Assembly (NCBI GenBank): GCA_965261915.1 | Contig: CBDHDW010000011.1 | Coordinates: 1 to 64,000, forward strand | Length of the DNA stretch: 64,000 nucleotides | Direction of reading: 5' to 3' | Source of the DNA: JAIBDK01 sp965261915 | GTDB lineage: Bacteria > Pseudomonadota > Gammaproteobacteria > Arenicellales > Poriferihabitantaceae | Part shown: one piece after another, positions 17,728 to 26,369 of the stretch | Layout: the number at the start of each line of letters is the position of its first letter | Position numbering within the stretch: position 1 is the first letter of the stretch | The notes under the pieces: generated by a model | Told to the model about the DNA's origin: nothing | Database searches by the model: none | What the model saw: only the letters and a program-made list of their open reading frames with translations | Program-made: the position numbers and the translations under genes

Positions 17728-18917
17728 TCCGTCCTTTCCGGAAGTTTCATGACCAGCATGGTTTTGCCGGCTTCGGCATGGGCGGTTTTAATCCCGAACA
17801 GCTGCTCGAACTGGCGGGCAATCTTGCGCCTGAGCCGCCCGGGTTTCAGAGGCGCGGTCCAGTGGTCATTGGAAAACGTGATGACTTCACGCGAACCGGT
17901 AAATCCGATTTGCATCCAGCGATAGAGGCTGAAGCCCTCAAAGCAGGCCAGAAAGGATGTGTCGGGCAAATATGTCGCGGGTGTCGGCGCCGGGCCGGGC
18001 CAAAGGCCGCCGGTGAGGCCGGGAATACCGATGCTCGCCGCGTATTCCAGTGTCGGCTGCGGGCATGTTTGCGCATCAAAGCGCCACATCTGCCCTTGCC
18101 CGTTTGCGGCCCCCTTTGTGGCATTACGCACACCGAGAAAAACCGTCAGGTTGTTTTCTGTGACCAGCCGACACCATAGGGCGATGGCGGCCTGATTATC
18201 AGAGCTGACGAGGTTTTCGCCGGTGATATAGCTGTGTCCCGGCATCATCCGCCCCGCAAGCCGGGTGTGGTAGCCCCAATCGGTCACGGCCAGCACATCG
18301 GATATATCAAGCGTTGCCAGGGAAAAAGCAGGTTGACCGCGATCCGGCGTGCTGGCGGGGATCCCAAGCAACCCCCAAAGGGGGCCAATGACAATCAGCC
18401 CGGCAAGCGCGCAGCCGCGCAACACTGGCCGGGGGATGCGCTCAATGCCGATTATCGCCAGTGGCAGGGCCAAAAGACCAAAAAGTCCGGTGCCAGGCAG
18501 AATGCTTCCCGTCGCCAGCAAAGGATTGCCCGGAAAGAACGGCAGGAGCATCAGGGCAAGGCACGCCAGTCCAACGCCGAAATACGCAAATATGAGTGAG
18601 ATCATAACCGTGGCCGCCACGCCCGCCGGGATAACCCAAAGCGGATCATAGCCCATCCGGGCAAGACCCCAGCAGGATATGACGGCAATCGCGCCAAAAT
18701 AGCTGGCGGCCAGTGCAAAGCGCGAGAGTTTCGAGCGGGTTAAAATTGCAAAGAAAAAAGGAATGGTTGCGACGGCAAAGCTCACGCCTGCGACAAAAAA
18801 ACCGGTGTAGACCAGGCCCGTCGACAGGATTGCCAGAGCCATCACCTGCGCCGCCCCCGCGCTGCCCGTGTGCGGTTTTTTCCATAAGTTTCGTAGTCCC
18901 TGTCGTTGCATGCTCAC
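17724..18917 (-). CDS. traB: TraB-like inner-membrane C-N hydrolase family transfer protein
   Basis: A 397-residue protein with about six membrane segments in the first 200 residues followed by a soluble nitrilase-like domain, the architecture of TraB from Ti-type plasmids and of apolipoprotein N-acyltransferases. An E-N segment near residue 236 (GENLVSSDNQ) and a Cys-x-Glu near residue 328 (LACFEGF) fit the catalytic glutamate/cysteine arrangement of the superfamily. TraB increases mating efficiency in Agrobacterium, but its chemical role is unclear. It overlaps both neighbours by 4 bp, as in the traF-traB-traH clusters of rhizobial plasmids. Confidence 0.7.
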   Translation of the reverse strand: MSMQRQGLRNLWKKPHTGSAGAAQVMALAILSTGLVYTGFFVAGVSFAVATIPFFFAILTRSKLSRFALAASYFGAIAVISCWGLARMGYDPLWVIPAGVAATVMISLIFAYFGVGLACLALMLLPFFPGNPLLATGSILPGTGLFGLLALPLAIIGIERIPRPVLRGCALAGLIVIGPLWGLLGIPASTPDRGQPAFSLATLDISDVLAVTDWGYHTRLAGRMMPGHSYITGENLVSSDNQAAIALWCRLVTENNLTVFLGVRNATKGAANGQGQMWRFDAQTCPQPTLEYAASIGIPGLTGGLWPGPAPTPATYLPDTSFLACFEGFSLYRWMQIGFTGSREVITFSNDHWTAPLKPGRLRRKIARQFEQLFGIKTAHAEAGKTMLVMKLPERTD

Positions 18918-19720
18918 TCCAATACGTAGGGGTCAAATGTGTAGGTTCTGGTGATGCCTGTGCCTGCCTGCCCCATGGCCTCCCGGATACGATCCCTGCG
19001 CGACACGGTTGTGGTGCGCGGCGCCAGCGCGGGGCTGGTGACGCTGATTTTAAAGGGCGTGGCGCCGAAGGCGGCCAAATTCAGCCGGGGTCGCGCGCGC
19101 GTTCGCAGATTAAAGCGGCGTCCTTCCAGCATTGCGAGCAGGTTTTCCGGCGTTGTCAGCGCCCGGTTTCCGGCAATGCCATGATAGTTTGAGCGGCCCC
19201 GTCTGGCCCCGGTTACGCGCGGCAGCGCGGCCCAGATGCCCGCCAGACAATTGGCAAAAGCAGGGGTGTTGGCGCGGTTCTGGCAGTTGGCAATGAGGTG
19301 CGCGCCAAGGCGGTCCTGCATTGCCACATCATAGAGTGCGGTTCGGTCAATGCGGTGCTTTTTGACCAGTTTTGCCAGGGTGGCCTTGATGATCTGGTAT
19401 CCGCCCGCCGCCGTGGAGCGTGTATTTTTCAACCCGGCTTGCCAGGCCATCACCGCGCCCACCGTCATTTGCGTCAGGGGTTTTGGCGGCGCGGTGCGGA
19501 TGCCGGTATAATAGCTGTCGTAATTGCCCCGTGCCTCATAGTGGCGCACGAAGCCCAGAATGGTCCGGTCAGTTGCGCGACCTGCGGCCTGATTTGCTGC
19601 TTGGGCGGGTTGAGCGGAACCGATGAATATGGTGGCGATCACGGTGGCCAGAATTGCTGAAAACAGCGCGGGGGCGATGCGACCAGTGACCAGATCAGTA
19701 AAGGTGTTCAACTTTAGCAT
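18914..19720 (-). CDS. Secreted muramidase / VirB1-like peptidoglycan hydrolase
   Basis: A 268-residue protein with a cleavable signal peptide (hydrophobic stretch at about residues 15-42 ending AQAA). The central domain has the phage-lysozyme-like features Y-E-A-R-G-N-Y-D-S-Y, a conserved L-T-Q-M-T-V-G segment and the S-T-A-A-G-G-Y-Q-I motif. It should open the cell wall locally for the transfer apparatus. The C-terminal 80 residues are basic and proline-rich. A related domain forms the N terminus of the next gene upstream (19724-21187), so the operon holds two muramidase domains side by side. There is a 3-bp gap to that gene. Confidence 0.75.
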   Translation of the reverse strand: MLKLNTFTDLVTGRIAPALFSAILATVIATIFIGSAQPAQAANQAAGRATDRTILGFVRHYEARGNYDSYYTGIRTAPPKPLTQMTVGAVMAWQAGLKNTRSTAAGGYQIIKATLAKLVKKHRIDRTALYDVAMQDRLGAHLIANCQNRANTPAFANCLAGIWAALPRVTGARRGRSNYHGIAGNRALTTPENLLAMLEGRRFNLRTRARPRLNLAAFGATPFKISVTSPALAPRTTTVSRRDRIREAMGQAGTGITRTYTFDPYVLE

Positions 19721-19723
19721 GCG

Positions 19724-21187
19724 TCATGCTCCTTTTGCGAGTTTGGACATGGCGGACGGCACGGTAATGCAGAGATAGACCACGGTCACATCAATGAGCA
19801 GGGTCATCAGCGCCGATTGCAACCCGCTGGTGCCGCCGCGCAGATCCTGGGCAAAGACCTGCCCGAGATGGGTAATGAGAATGATGGTGGTGATTTGCAG
19901 TCCGGCCCCCACGACATAGAAGAAATAGCGCTTTGCATCACCGTGAAGTGCCGACAGCCCGCCCAACCCGATCACAATAACCCCGGCGGCGGCCACGATA
20001 AACAGCTTGGCCCAGGCCCAGGTCACCAGCCCCATGACAATGGCGGTGAGGACCATGACCACAAGCCCGATGGCATAGATAGTGGCCTGAAACGCCCAGC
20101 CCAGCGAGGCCACCCCTTCGGAGAAAGAAAACATCAGCACGGTTTTTGAGCGGGCATAGCCCGACAGGGAAAACCCGTCACCGCCTGTGGCGTCGGTTCC
20201 CGGCCTGAGAGCGGTTTCGGCCACCATGCCGATCACATCGCCAATGTTAAGGATGAGAAACATAAACAGCCCCACGCTCAGGGTCTTGAAGGCCAGATCG
20301 CGCAAGAGACTGGCAAGCGGATCGCCGTCAATGCCGGCGCGGCCAAAGCGCAGCACCAAATCCACCGTAAAGAGCACCAAAAGCAATGATAGCGCGGCTT
20401 TGGGGATGGTGTCGCCGAGCCGGGCACTGAGATCGCGCATCGCCGCGATCAGCGCGTTGAAATGTGCCGCCCGCCCGAGGCCGCGCCGGACCTGCCCGGC
20501 CAGCCGCTCCACCGCCGCGATATCCATCTCGCATTGCATCACCGCCCGGTAACTATTGGCATCAATGAGCGCGTGATTGCGGGCATAGCCTTCATAGACC
20601 GACAGCCCCTCCGCCCTGCCGCCGATCTGCGGCAGCGCGGCCCAGATGCCGGCGATCCGGTTGGCAACCGCCGGAGAATACTCCCCGGAGCGATAGCCCG
20701 CCCGGTTCAGAAGATGCAGCGCGATCTTGTCCTGGGCATGGCGCCCGAAGACCTCGCCCTTAGCCACCACGCCTTTGTCCAGCATGGATTGCAGGGTCGG
20801 GCGAATGACCTGATAGCGCCCGGCCGCACTGGAGACCGATGTTTTTGACGCCTGTCTTTGCCAGTCCAGCACTTCGGCGACCGTCATTTGCGTAATGGCG
20901 CGCGGGGGGCTGACCGTAACACCGGAATAAACCTGATTATAGCCATCGGGCGCTTCCAGACTGGCGATCAGATCCAGCATGGTGGAGGCGGTGCAGGCGA
21001 CAGCCGCGCTGCCGGATAAAATCAGGCATGTGATGACTGTGCCGGGAAATCGGGCCACCATCCGGCGCACCCGCCCCGGCAGTACCCGGGCCAACAGCCC
21101 GGGGAATACCGGCACAGCCCAAGTCAAGATCGTGCTGAACACCTGACACCGCCGCGCCCGACCCGATATGCTGCCGGCATGCTGCAT
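19724..21187 (-). CDS. Lysozyme-TrbL/VirB6 fusion protein
   Basis: A 487-residue protein joining two activities usually made separately. Residues ~60-215 form a muramidase domain (E-A-P-D-G-Y-N-Q-V-Y, L-Q-x-M-T-V type segment and S-S-A-A-G-R-Y-Q) like the adjacent 18914-19720 product. Residues ~255-485 hold about six membrane segments typical of TrbL/VirB6 channel proteins, including the conserved W-A-W-A-K-L region. The first ~55 residues contain an additional hydrophobic stretch that may act as signal anchor. A second, ordinary TrbL is encoded at 24157-25452. The fusion would place a wall-degrading domain directly on the inner-membrane channel. The start overlaps the preceding gene stop. 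Confidence 0.8.
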   Translation of the reverse strand: MQHAGSISGRARRCQVFSTILTWAVPVFPGLLARVLPGRVRRMVARFPGTVITCLILSGSAAVACTASTMLDLIASLEAPDGYNQVYSGVTVSPPRAITQMTVAEVLDWQRQASKTSVSSAAGRYQVIRPTLQSMLDKGVVAKGEVFGRHAQDKIALHLLNRAGYRSGEYSPAVANRIAGIWAALPQIGGRAEGLSVYEGYARNHALIDANSYRAVMQCEMDIAAVERLAGQVRRGLGRAAHFNALIAAMRDLSARLGDTIPKAALSLLLVLFTVDLVLRFGRAGIDGDPLASLLRDLAFKTLSVGLFMFLILNIGDVIGMVAETALRPGTDATGGDGFSLSGYARSKTVLMFSFSEGVASLGWAFQATIYAIGLVVMVLTAIVMGLVTWAWAKLFIVAAAGVIVIGLGGLSALHGDAKRYFFYVVGAGLQITTIILITHLGQVFAQDLRGGTSGLQSALMTLLIDVTVVYLCITVPSAMSKLAKGA

Positions 21188-21381
21188 CAGCGGTGCTCTA
21201 CAATGCGCACGACACGGTTTGGATAGACCCGGCTGAACCTCTCACTGAGAACCTCGCGCGGTGGGGCGGTCTCGTTTTCGGGCAGGCTCATCACATGCGT
21301 TCTGACCCCGATACCATCAATCCTTGCCGTCACTTCATAACGCGGTGTGCGGTGGATTTTGTATTTCTTGCGGTTACTCAT
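21187..21381 (-). CDS. Small hypothetical basic protein
   Basis: A 64-residue basic protein beginning MSNRKKYKIHRTPRYE. The ATG at 21381 is preferred over one at 21405 because it overlaps the stop of the thermonuclease gene as ATGA, matching the coupling used in this operon. Its own stop overlaps the start of the lysozyme-TrbL fusion. No recognised family. Length and charge would allow a DNA- or peptidoglycan-binding accessory role, but nothing in the sequence shows it. Confidence 0.55.
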   Translation of the reverse strand: MSNRKKYKIHRTPRYEVTARIDGIGVRTHVMSLPENETAPPREVLSERFSRVYPNRVVRIVEHR

Positions 21382-21980
21382 TGTTTTTGCTGTCTCCAGT
21401 CCCATGGCGGTTGAACGGCGCCCGTCCAGATCCCCAAACCGCGCTGGCGTGCGCGCGCCTCCGCAGCACTATAATCGCTTGAATAGCGTCGATAGGCAAA
21501 GGCCCAGCCGCTTTGCACCATCCAGGCCCCGATGTCATCCCCTGCGACATGGCAGCGGGCAATCAGGCGGCCATATCTGTCGCGCTCTATGCCCGAACGC
21601 GGGCTCCGACCCGCACAAGAGACACTCCGGCCCGTCAGGTGTGCGATGAGCCGGGCGGTGGCCACCCGACCGCAGCGCCAGAGCTTGCCGCTCGGTGTGG
21701 CGCATCTCTGCGCCTGTTCCGGGGCATCGATGCCCTGCAGCCGGATGCGCGCGCCGCCGATCTCGATTGTGTCACCATCGATCACCCGCGCTGGCCCGCG
21801 CATTGTGTCCTGGTGCAGGCCCGCCGACCGGCTCTGACCGGTTTTGCCCTGCAATCCGGCCAGGATGTCTCCGGGAAAGCCTTCACTGTGGGTGTTAAAG
21901 ACAAAACCCGCAGCAAGCCCCGCCACTATTATGAATAAAGCAATTATGGTTATCGCTGAACGACTTAATTTTGGTCTCAT
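21378..21980 (-). CDS. Membrane-anchored thermonuclease (SNase-like) family protein
   Basis: A 200-residue nuclease with an N-terminal hydrophobic signal/anchor (residues ~9-28) that would export it to the periplasm. The staphylococcal-nuclease core is clear: V-I-D-G-D-T near residue 65, I-R-L-Q-G-I-D-A-P-E near residue 77, and R-Y-G-R near residue 136, which supplies metal and catalytic residues. The frame is open to 22133, but the protein-like part begins at the ATG at 21980. Extracytoplasmic SNases are frequent in T4SS operons. They may degrade stray DNA in the envelope or in partner cells, though this has not been settled. Confidence 0.8.
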   Translation of the reverse strand: MRPKLSRSAITIIALFIIVAGLAAGFVFNTHSEGFPGDILAGLQGKTGQSRSAGLHQDTMRGPARVIDGDTIEIGGARIRLQGIDAPEQAQRCATPSGKLWRCGRVATARLIAHLTGRSVSCAGRSPRSGIERDRYGRLIARCHVAGDDIGAWMVQSGWAFAYRRYSSDYSAAEARARQRGLGIWTGAVQPPWDWRQQKQ

Positions 21981-22284
21981 GTGCTTTCCCGGAATGCACA
22001 AGCTACGCATATGCGGTCTCTGAACTTCTCGCGCACGTGATGCGCCATTGGCCGGCAGGGCCAACCGGCTTCTCGGGCATGTGATGCCCTGCCATCCCAA
22101 CGGGCCCGAGAGGCTGCCAGTCCAGCGAAGCACATGAGATATGATATCAAAGAAAAGTCGTTCAGCTCTAATGTTGATCCACGTGTGGCACTGGCCGCTG
22201 TATCAAGCTCCTGCAACCCTGTGCGTTTCTGTTTTTTATGATGGCCCCATAACAAACAGAAACGCTTTATGCCGAAAAACCGTC
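21981..22284. other. Intergenic region between trbI and the thermonuclease gene, with repeats
   Basis: The largest gap in the transfer operon. It contains a GC-rich inverted-repeat-like stretch around 22047-22113, whose parts (ggccggcagggc and cccgagaggc) recur at 32638-32670. It also holds one copy of a diverged ~80-bp element (22114-22189) found again at 43094-43180. No protein-like frame is visible. It may be an internal promoter, attenuator or recombination scar. Confidence 0.5.
22114..22189. repeat. Copy 1 of a dispersed ~80-bp repeat
   Basis: Shares with 43094-43180 the 10-mer ctgccagtcc, then the exact 19-mer at 22143-22161 (43126-43144), then a cagct block and a gtgtggc block in the same order with slightly different spacing. 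No shared reading frame is kept, so it is not a conserved coding sequence. Confidence 0.6.
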
Positions 22285-23412
22285 TCATTCCGCACGCCGC
22301 CCGGCCAGATAATAATCCTGCTCGATCTGCACATTGAGAATGGTGCCGGCCTTGACCGCAAAGCTTGATCCCCGCGACAGCGCGCTTTCAAGATAGCGAT
22401 CCGCCACCGTGCCGACAGAGGCCTGTGTGGCGGCGCGTGCGGCGGTGGCAAGATCAGAACTTGTGGTGTTTTTGCGCCCGGCGTTCTGAACCAGGTTCAA
22501 AAGGGCGCCACCCAGCAGCGCGGTGACAAAGCCTGTGCGCCGCCGGCCCTTGAGACCGCTTGCGCCGGCTGCATCAACGCCGCCGGCTTTTTGCAGATCA
22601 ACGCTCGTGCCATCGGGAAACAGCAGTCTTGTCCAGTAAATAAACAGCCGCTTCTGGCCTTGGGCTGCGTCGTCGCCGTATGAGCCAAGCAACATGGAGC
22701 CGCGCGGGATCACCACATGCGCGCCGGTGAGCGTGTCATAGACATCATTGGTCACCTGCCCCCGGATCAGACCGGGCAGATCCGAGCGGATATCATTGAT
22801 CAGGCTGGCCGGAATAACGCTGCCGGCGGCGAGCAACTGGCCGCGCCCGGTTTGTGGCGGGGTTATCAGGGCGGCTGACTGTAAAGTGGCTTGTGGCAGC
22901 TCAAACGTCTCTGCTCCCATGCCGGTCTGCCCCGCTTCCATTTCTTCAGCAATGACAACGTCTGCCGCGCGCCTCTGCGTCCGGATGCTCTCCACCGTAA
23001 ACAGGCTTTCGCCAATCGGACTTTCCATCGCGGCGCGGCGGCGCTCAACGCGCCGCTGGATATCGTCGCGTGCCTGCTGGTCAAGAGCTTGCGCAAGGGA
23101 TGTATCACCGGCCCCCGCCTGTGTGGGCCCTGCCGCTGTCACCGGTGCGGCGGTGCTTGTTGCGGGTGCTTGCGCCTCTGCTGCCTGTGTCTGTTTGAGG
23201 AGTTTTTCGGCCAGTCGTTCCAACTCGTCAACCCGGGCGTCCACTTCAGCCGCACTGCGCACCTCGGGGCCTTCGGCCACTTTCTCGCCGCCGCGCAGCC
23301 CGTCCATGACGCTCTCCCCGATCCAGGGAAACAAAAGCATCACCCCGATCACGATGACCACGCCGGTTGCCATGGAGATCACGACAGATAGAATTGACAG
23401 GCCACGTCCCAT
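22285..23412 (-). CDS. trbI: TrbI/VirB10-family T4SS protein
   Basis: A 375-residue VirB10-like protein that spans inner and outer membranes and forms the T4SS core with VirB7/VirB9 counterparts. One membrane segment (residues ~8-30) is followed by a proline/alanine- and glutamine-rich periplasmic linker (~60-130). The conserved beta-barrel domain (~195-375) shows family features such as I-P-A-S-L-I-N-D-I, the V-V-I-P-R-G-S segment and G-T-I-L-N-V-Q-I at the end. The N terminus is short compared with RP4 TrbI. It is last of the classical trb genes and lies 10 bp after trbF. Confidence 0.9.
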   Translation of the reverse strand: MGRGLSILSVVISMATGVVIVIGVMLLFPWIGESVMDGLRGGEKVAEGPEVRSAAEVDARVDELERLAEKLLKQTQAAEAQAPATSTAAPVTAAGPTQAGAGDTSLAQALDQQARDDIQRRVERRRAAMESPIGESLFTVESIRTQRRAADVVIAEEMEAGQTGMGAETFELPQATLQSAALITPPQTGRGQLLAAGSVIPASLINDIRSDLPGLIRGQVTNDVYDTLTGAHVVIPRGSMLLGSYGDDAAQGQKRLFIYWTRLLFPDGTSVDLQKAGGVDAAGASGLKGRRRTGFVTALLGGALLNLVQNAGRKNTTSSDLATAARAATQASVGTVADRYLESALSRGSSFAVKAGTILNVQIEQDYYLAGRRAE

Positions 23413-23422
23413 ATTGATGTCC

Positions 23423-24160
23423 TCATTCGAGTTTCTGGATGTCGAAATGCGCGACCATAATGCCGAGCGGATTGACGGTGATAATCTCGGGCGACAGCTT
23501 TGCCGCGCGTTTGAGCACGAAGGTGCCGTTGAAGCGGGCCACGGACAGAATGCGCCCGGTGCCGCGCGCGCGTCTGGTTTCGCGCCATTCCACCAGCCAG
23601 CTGTTGCCGCCGACGAAGTTTACGGCAACGATCTCCACGGCAATGGTCAGGGTTTTGGCCAGCACAAAAGGCGAAAGTGTCGGGCTGCGGCCTATTTCGC
23701 GCATGGCGGTATCGGCCGGATCGCCCTGGGTCATATAGTGCAGCATGCGCCGCAGGTTTGATCTCAGCACCGCCTCGTCGCCCGGGATGGCCCGGAAGTT
23801 CAGTACAAAATCCGCTATTTCGCGCTTGACCACCGGCACCGGCCAGTCGCCCACGGTCACCGGTGCTTTTGCCGCCTCGGCCCGCCCGAGCGCGTCAACC
23901 GCGACGATATAGGGGACGTACTCGGTTTTGACGGCGGCCCAGACCGCAAAGCCAATGGCGCAGATCGCAATGGCAAGCGTCACTACGGCCATCATCCGCC
24001 AGCGCTCTGCCTGTCGGGCGTGAAACGCAAAGCGTTCATCCCAGTCGCGGCGCGCCTGCGCGTATCGGTCGCCCCGCGCAGCCTGATTTTTCCCGGCGTT
24101 TTGGGGCCCGGCGTTTTCGGGCGCCGTTTGCGCCTGTACAGCTTTACGCTTGTCACTCAT
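23423..24160 (-). CDS. trbF: TrbF/VirB8-family T4SS protein
   Basis: A 245-residue VirB8-like bitopic inner-membrane protein, part of the channel base. A single membrane helix lies at about residues 55-78 and is followed by the periplasmic NTF2-like domain. The segments Y-V-P-Y-I-V-A-V-D near 88 and W-x-E-x-x-x-x-x-G near 200 are typical of TrbF. The start overlaps the trbL stop by 4 bp (ATGA), which fixes translation coupling and the start codon. Confidence 0.9.
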   Translation of the reverse strand: MSDKRKAVQAQTAPENAGPQNAGKNQAARGDRYAQARRDWDERFAFHARQAERWRMMAVVTLAIAICAIGFAVWAAVKTEYVPYIVAVDALGRAEAAKAPVTVGDWPVPVVKREIADFVLNFRAIPGDEAVLRSNLRRMLHYMTQGDPADTAMREIGRSPTLSPFVLAKTLTIAVEIVAVNFVGGNSWLVEWRETRRARGTGRILSVARFNGTFVLKRAAKLSPEIITVNPLGIMVAHFDIQKLE

Positions 24161-25452
24161 GAGCCCCCACCTTTCAGAATATTCATCAGGGCGTTCCCTG
24201 CCGCCGCACTATCCTTGCCCAGCTCGCCGGCGATACTGCCGCCGCGCGTGGCGCCGGCCTTGGCGTAGCGCCCCCCGGTTCGGGCCGCACCCTGGGCCGC
24301 CCCTTTTGCGATCCCGCCCAGACCCCCGCCTTTGCCCATGGCCGACAGCCCGCCTTTCAGCCCGCCGCCTGCGGCGCCGGCGGCCCCTGCGGCGGCACCC
24401 TTCATGGCGGCCAAAACTGGTGCTGCGGCCATGGCAATCGCGACGCCGGCAATGGCGGTTCCAACCATTCTGGCGGCCATGGAAGAGCCAATGCCGCCGG
24501 CCAGCCCTTCGACGCTGGCCGGAACACTCAGCATCAGCAGGATCGCGACAATTTGCAGGATCAGAACATTGATGACGTTTTCCGCGCCATAGGTCGAGCC
24601 CGGGCGGTCACTGATTTCCAGAACAACGGTGGTCACAAGGGTAAAGATGATCAGCAGGGTCATCAGGTTGAGGCCCTTGCCAATGATTGTCTTGACGTAG
24701 GTAATCGCAGAGTCTTTTGCGATCTCCAACCCGCCGAAGCCCAGAACAATCATGCCCGCCAGCGCCACGATATAAAGTTCGGCATAGATGGTCACAACCA
24801 TGCCCACCTGCACCGCCGTAATCACCAGGGTCAGGACGGCGGCCAATACGTAGAAAATCGACAGCGGCTCCCAGATCGACAAGCGGCCAAGAAGTTCAAA
24901 GGCGCGCGTGGCCCCGTCGCCGATAATGCCGCTCACACTGGGATCAATCGCCTCGCCGCCCTCGGAGGCATCATTGGCCAGGGTGATCGCCGCATTGGTT
25001 ACCATATCCACGATATCGCTGGCATAGCGGGTGATAAACAGAACAAAGGCGACGAACAGCAGACGGTAGATAAAGCGGCTCAGAAGATCGGCAAAACTGC
25101 TGCCTGCCATCGTTGCCTTCCCAATGGTCAGAACAATATCGACCGTAAACAGAAACAGCAGCAACTGGCGGGCGCGCAGGCCCACGGTGTCGGCCAGCCG
25201 TGTCAGCAGGTTTCTGAACTCGTCAATGATACCGTTCCCTGCCCCGCCTGGCACAGAGACAGGTGCAACCCACGTCACCGGCGGTGAAGGCCCGACGGGC
25301 GGGGTGGGTTGCGCGCCTGCGGCCTCAGGAAGAATGAGCGGCAGCAGAGACAGGATTGCCAGGAGAAAAAAGGGCTGGGCTTGGGGCGACAGCAGGGTTA
25401 CGGCTTTCCCTACAAGGTTTTCTATGGCCTTTTCCTGATGCGTTTTGCTCAT
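24157..25452 (-). CDS. trbL: TrbL/VirB6-family polytopic channel protein
   Basis: A 431-residue inner-membrane protein with a signal-like N terminus and at least six membrane segments between about 25 and 330, typical of P-type TrbL. The C-terminal ~110 residues are very rich in alanine and glycine (G-G-L-K-G-G, G-K-G-G-G-L-G-G), as is usual for TrbL. It overlaps trbJ and trbF by 4 bp each. The operon encodes a second TrbL-like domain fused to a lysozyme downstream (19724-21187). Confidence 0.88.
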   Translation of the reverse strand: MSKTHQEKAIENLVGKAVTLLSPQAQPFFLLAILSLLPLILPEAAGAQPTPPVGPSPPVTWVAPVSVPGGAGNGIIDEFRNLLTRLADTVGLRARQLLLFLFTVDIVLTIGKATMAGSSFADLLSRFIYRLLFVAFVLFITRYASDIVDMVTNAAITLANDASEGGEAIDPSVSGIIGDGATRAFELLGRLSIWEPLSIFYVLAAVLTLVITAVQVGMVVTIYAELYIVALAGMIVLGFGGLEIAKDSAITYVKTIIGKGLNLMTLLIIFTLVTTVVLEISDRPGSTYGAENVINVLILQIVAILLMLSVPASVEGLAGGIGSSMAARMVGTAIAGVAIAMAAAPVLAAMKGAAAGAAGAAGGGLKGGLSAMGKGGGLGGIAKGAAQGAARTGGRYAKAGATRGGSIAGELGKDSAAAGNALMNILKGGGS

Positions 25453-26369
25453 TGACCAATGCCCAGAATGTCATGGATGGTGCGCCGGTCGCTCTCGCCC
25501 TCGTAGGATTCAATGGTTTCCCGGATCAGCACATCGGTCTTGCGTTGTGCGGCTTCCTTGCGGTCGAGATCGGCCAGCACCCGGCTCCAGGCGGCGGTGT
25601 TCTGTTGCGCCTGTGTGGCATTGAGCGCACGCAGATCGACAAGTTGGCGCGCCACCGAGCCGGTGAGTTCGTTGGAGATTTGCAAGGCTTTCAGATGCCC
25701 GTCCACGCCGCCAAACTGGCCGTTGATCCGGTCCAGCAGCTGCGCTTCGCTTGTCACATCGTCAAGCGTCAGGCCGACCTGGCGCAGCCCGACCTCAAGT
25801 GCGCCGTCCCAGACACCGAGCCACGCGTCATAGCGTTCAGATATCTGCGCATCCTCCAGCCCCTCGCCTTCAAACAGCGGGTTGGTGATCAGATCAGAGC
25901 GCAGAAATTGATCCAGCGTTTCCCCGCTCGCCGCTATAGCGCGGGCCTGGCCCATGATCCGGTGCAATTCGCGCACCGGCCCAAGGGCTTCTTGCAGATA
26001 ATTTTCGGGCAGACGTTCGAGATTTTGCAGGATCGCCTGATAGGTCTGGATCTGGGTGGCCAGCTGGCGCACCTCGTTTAGCAAAGACTGGGTGTTAATG
26101 CCGAGGTTGCGGCCCTCGACGCCCACAAGGCTGGCCAGCTCGAAGTTATTGGCCAGCTGGGTCCATTCGGTGGCACCACCGGTCGCGGCCCCGCCGGCTG
26201 CGGCTGGCAGGGGTGCGCTGGTGGCACTGCCCAGAAGAAGAGCGGTGAACGCGGCCAAGGTGGTGCGCCGCAAGCAGACGCAGCACCGGCGTGGCGCCGC
26301 GCGCTTTGCTTTAATATTCAGGAGATCACCAAAAAGGCAAAACGCTGTAAATGCTGGAAGCTGTATCAT
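25449..26369 (-). CDS. trbJ: TrbJ/VirB5-family minor pilus protein
   Basis: A 306-residue secreted protein in the TrbJ position between trbE and trbL. The N terminus is basic with a hydrophobic stretch at about residues 38-56, consistent with export. The mature part is helical, with the heptad-like T-Q-I-Q-T-Y-Q-A-I-L-Q-N-L-E-R-L segment near residue 110 typical of VirB5/TrbJ. It is expected at the pilus tip or base. The start is fixed by a 4-bp overlap with the trbE stop. Confidence 0.82.
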   Translation of the reverse strand: MIQLPAFTAFCLFGDLLNIKAKRAAPRRCCVCLRRTTLAAFTALLLGSATSAPLPAAAGGAATGGATEWTQLANNFELASLVGVEGRNLGINTQSLLNEVRQLATQIQTYQAILQNLERLPENYLQEALGPVRELHRIMGQARAIAASGETLDQFLRSDLITNPLFEGEGLEDAQISERYDAWLGVWDGALEVGLRQVGLTLDDVTSEAQLLDRINGQFGGVDGHLKALQISNELTGSVARQLVDLRALNATQAQQNTAAWSRVLADLDRKEAAQRKTDVLIRETIESYEGESDRRTIHDILGIGQ

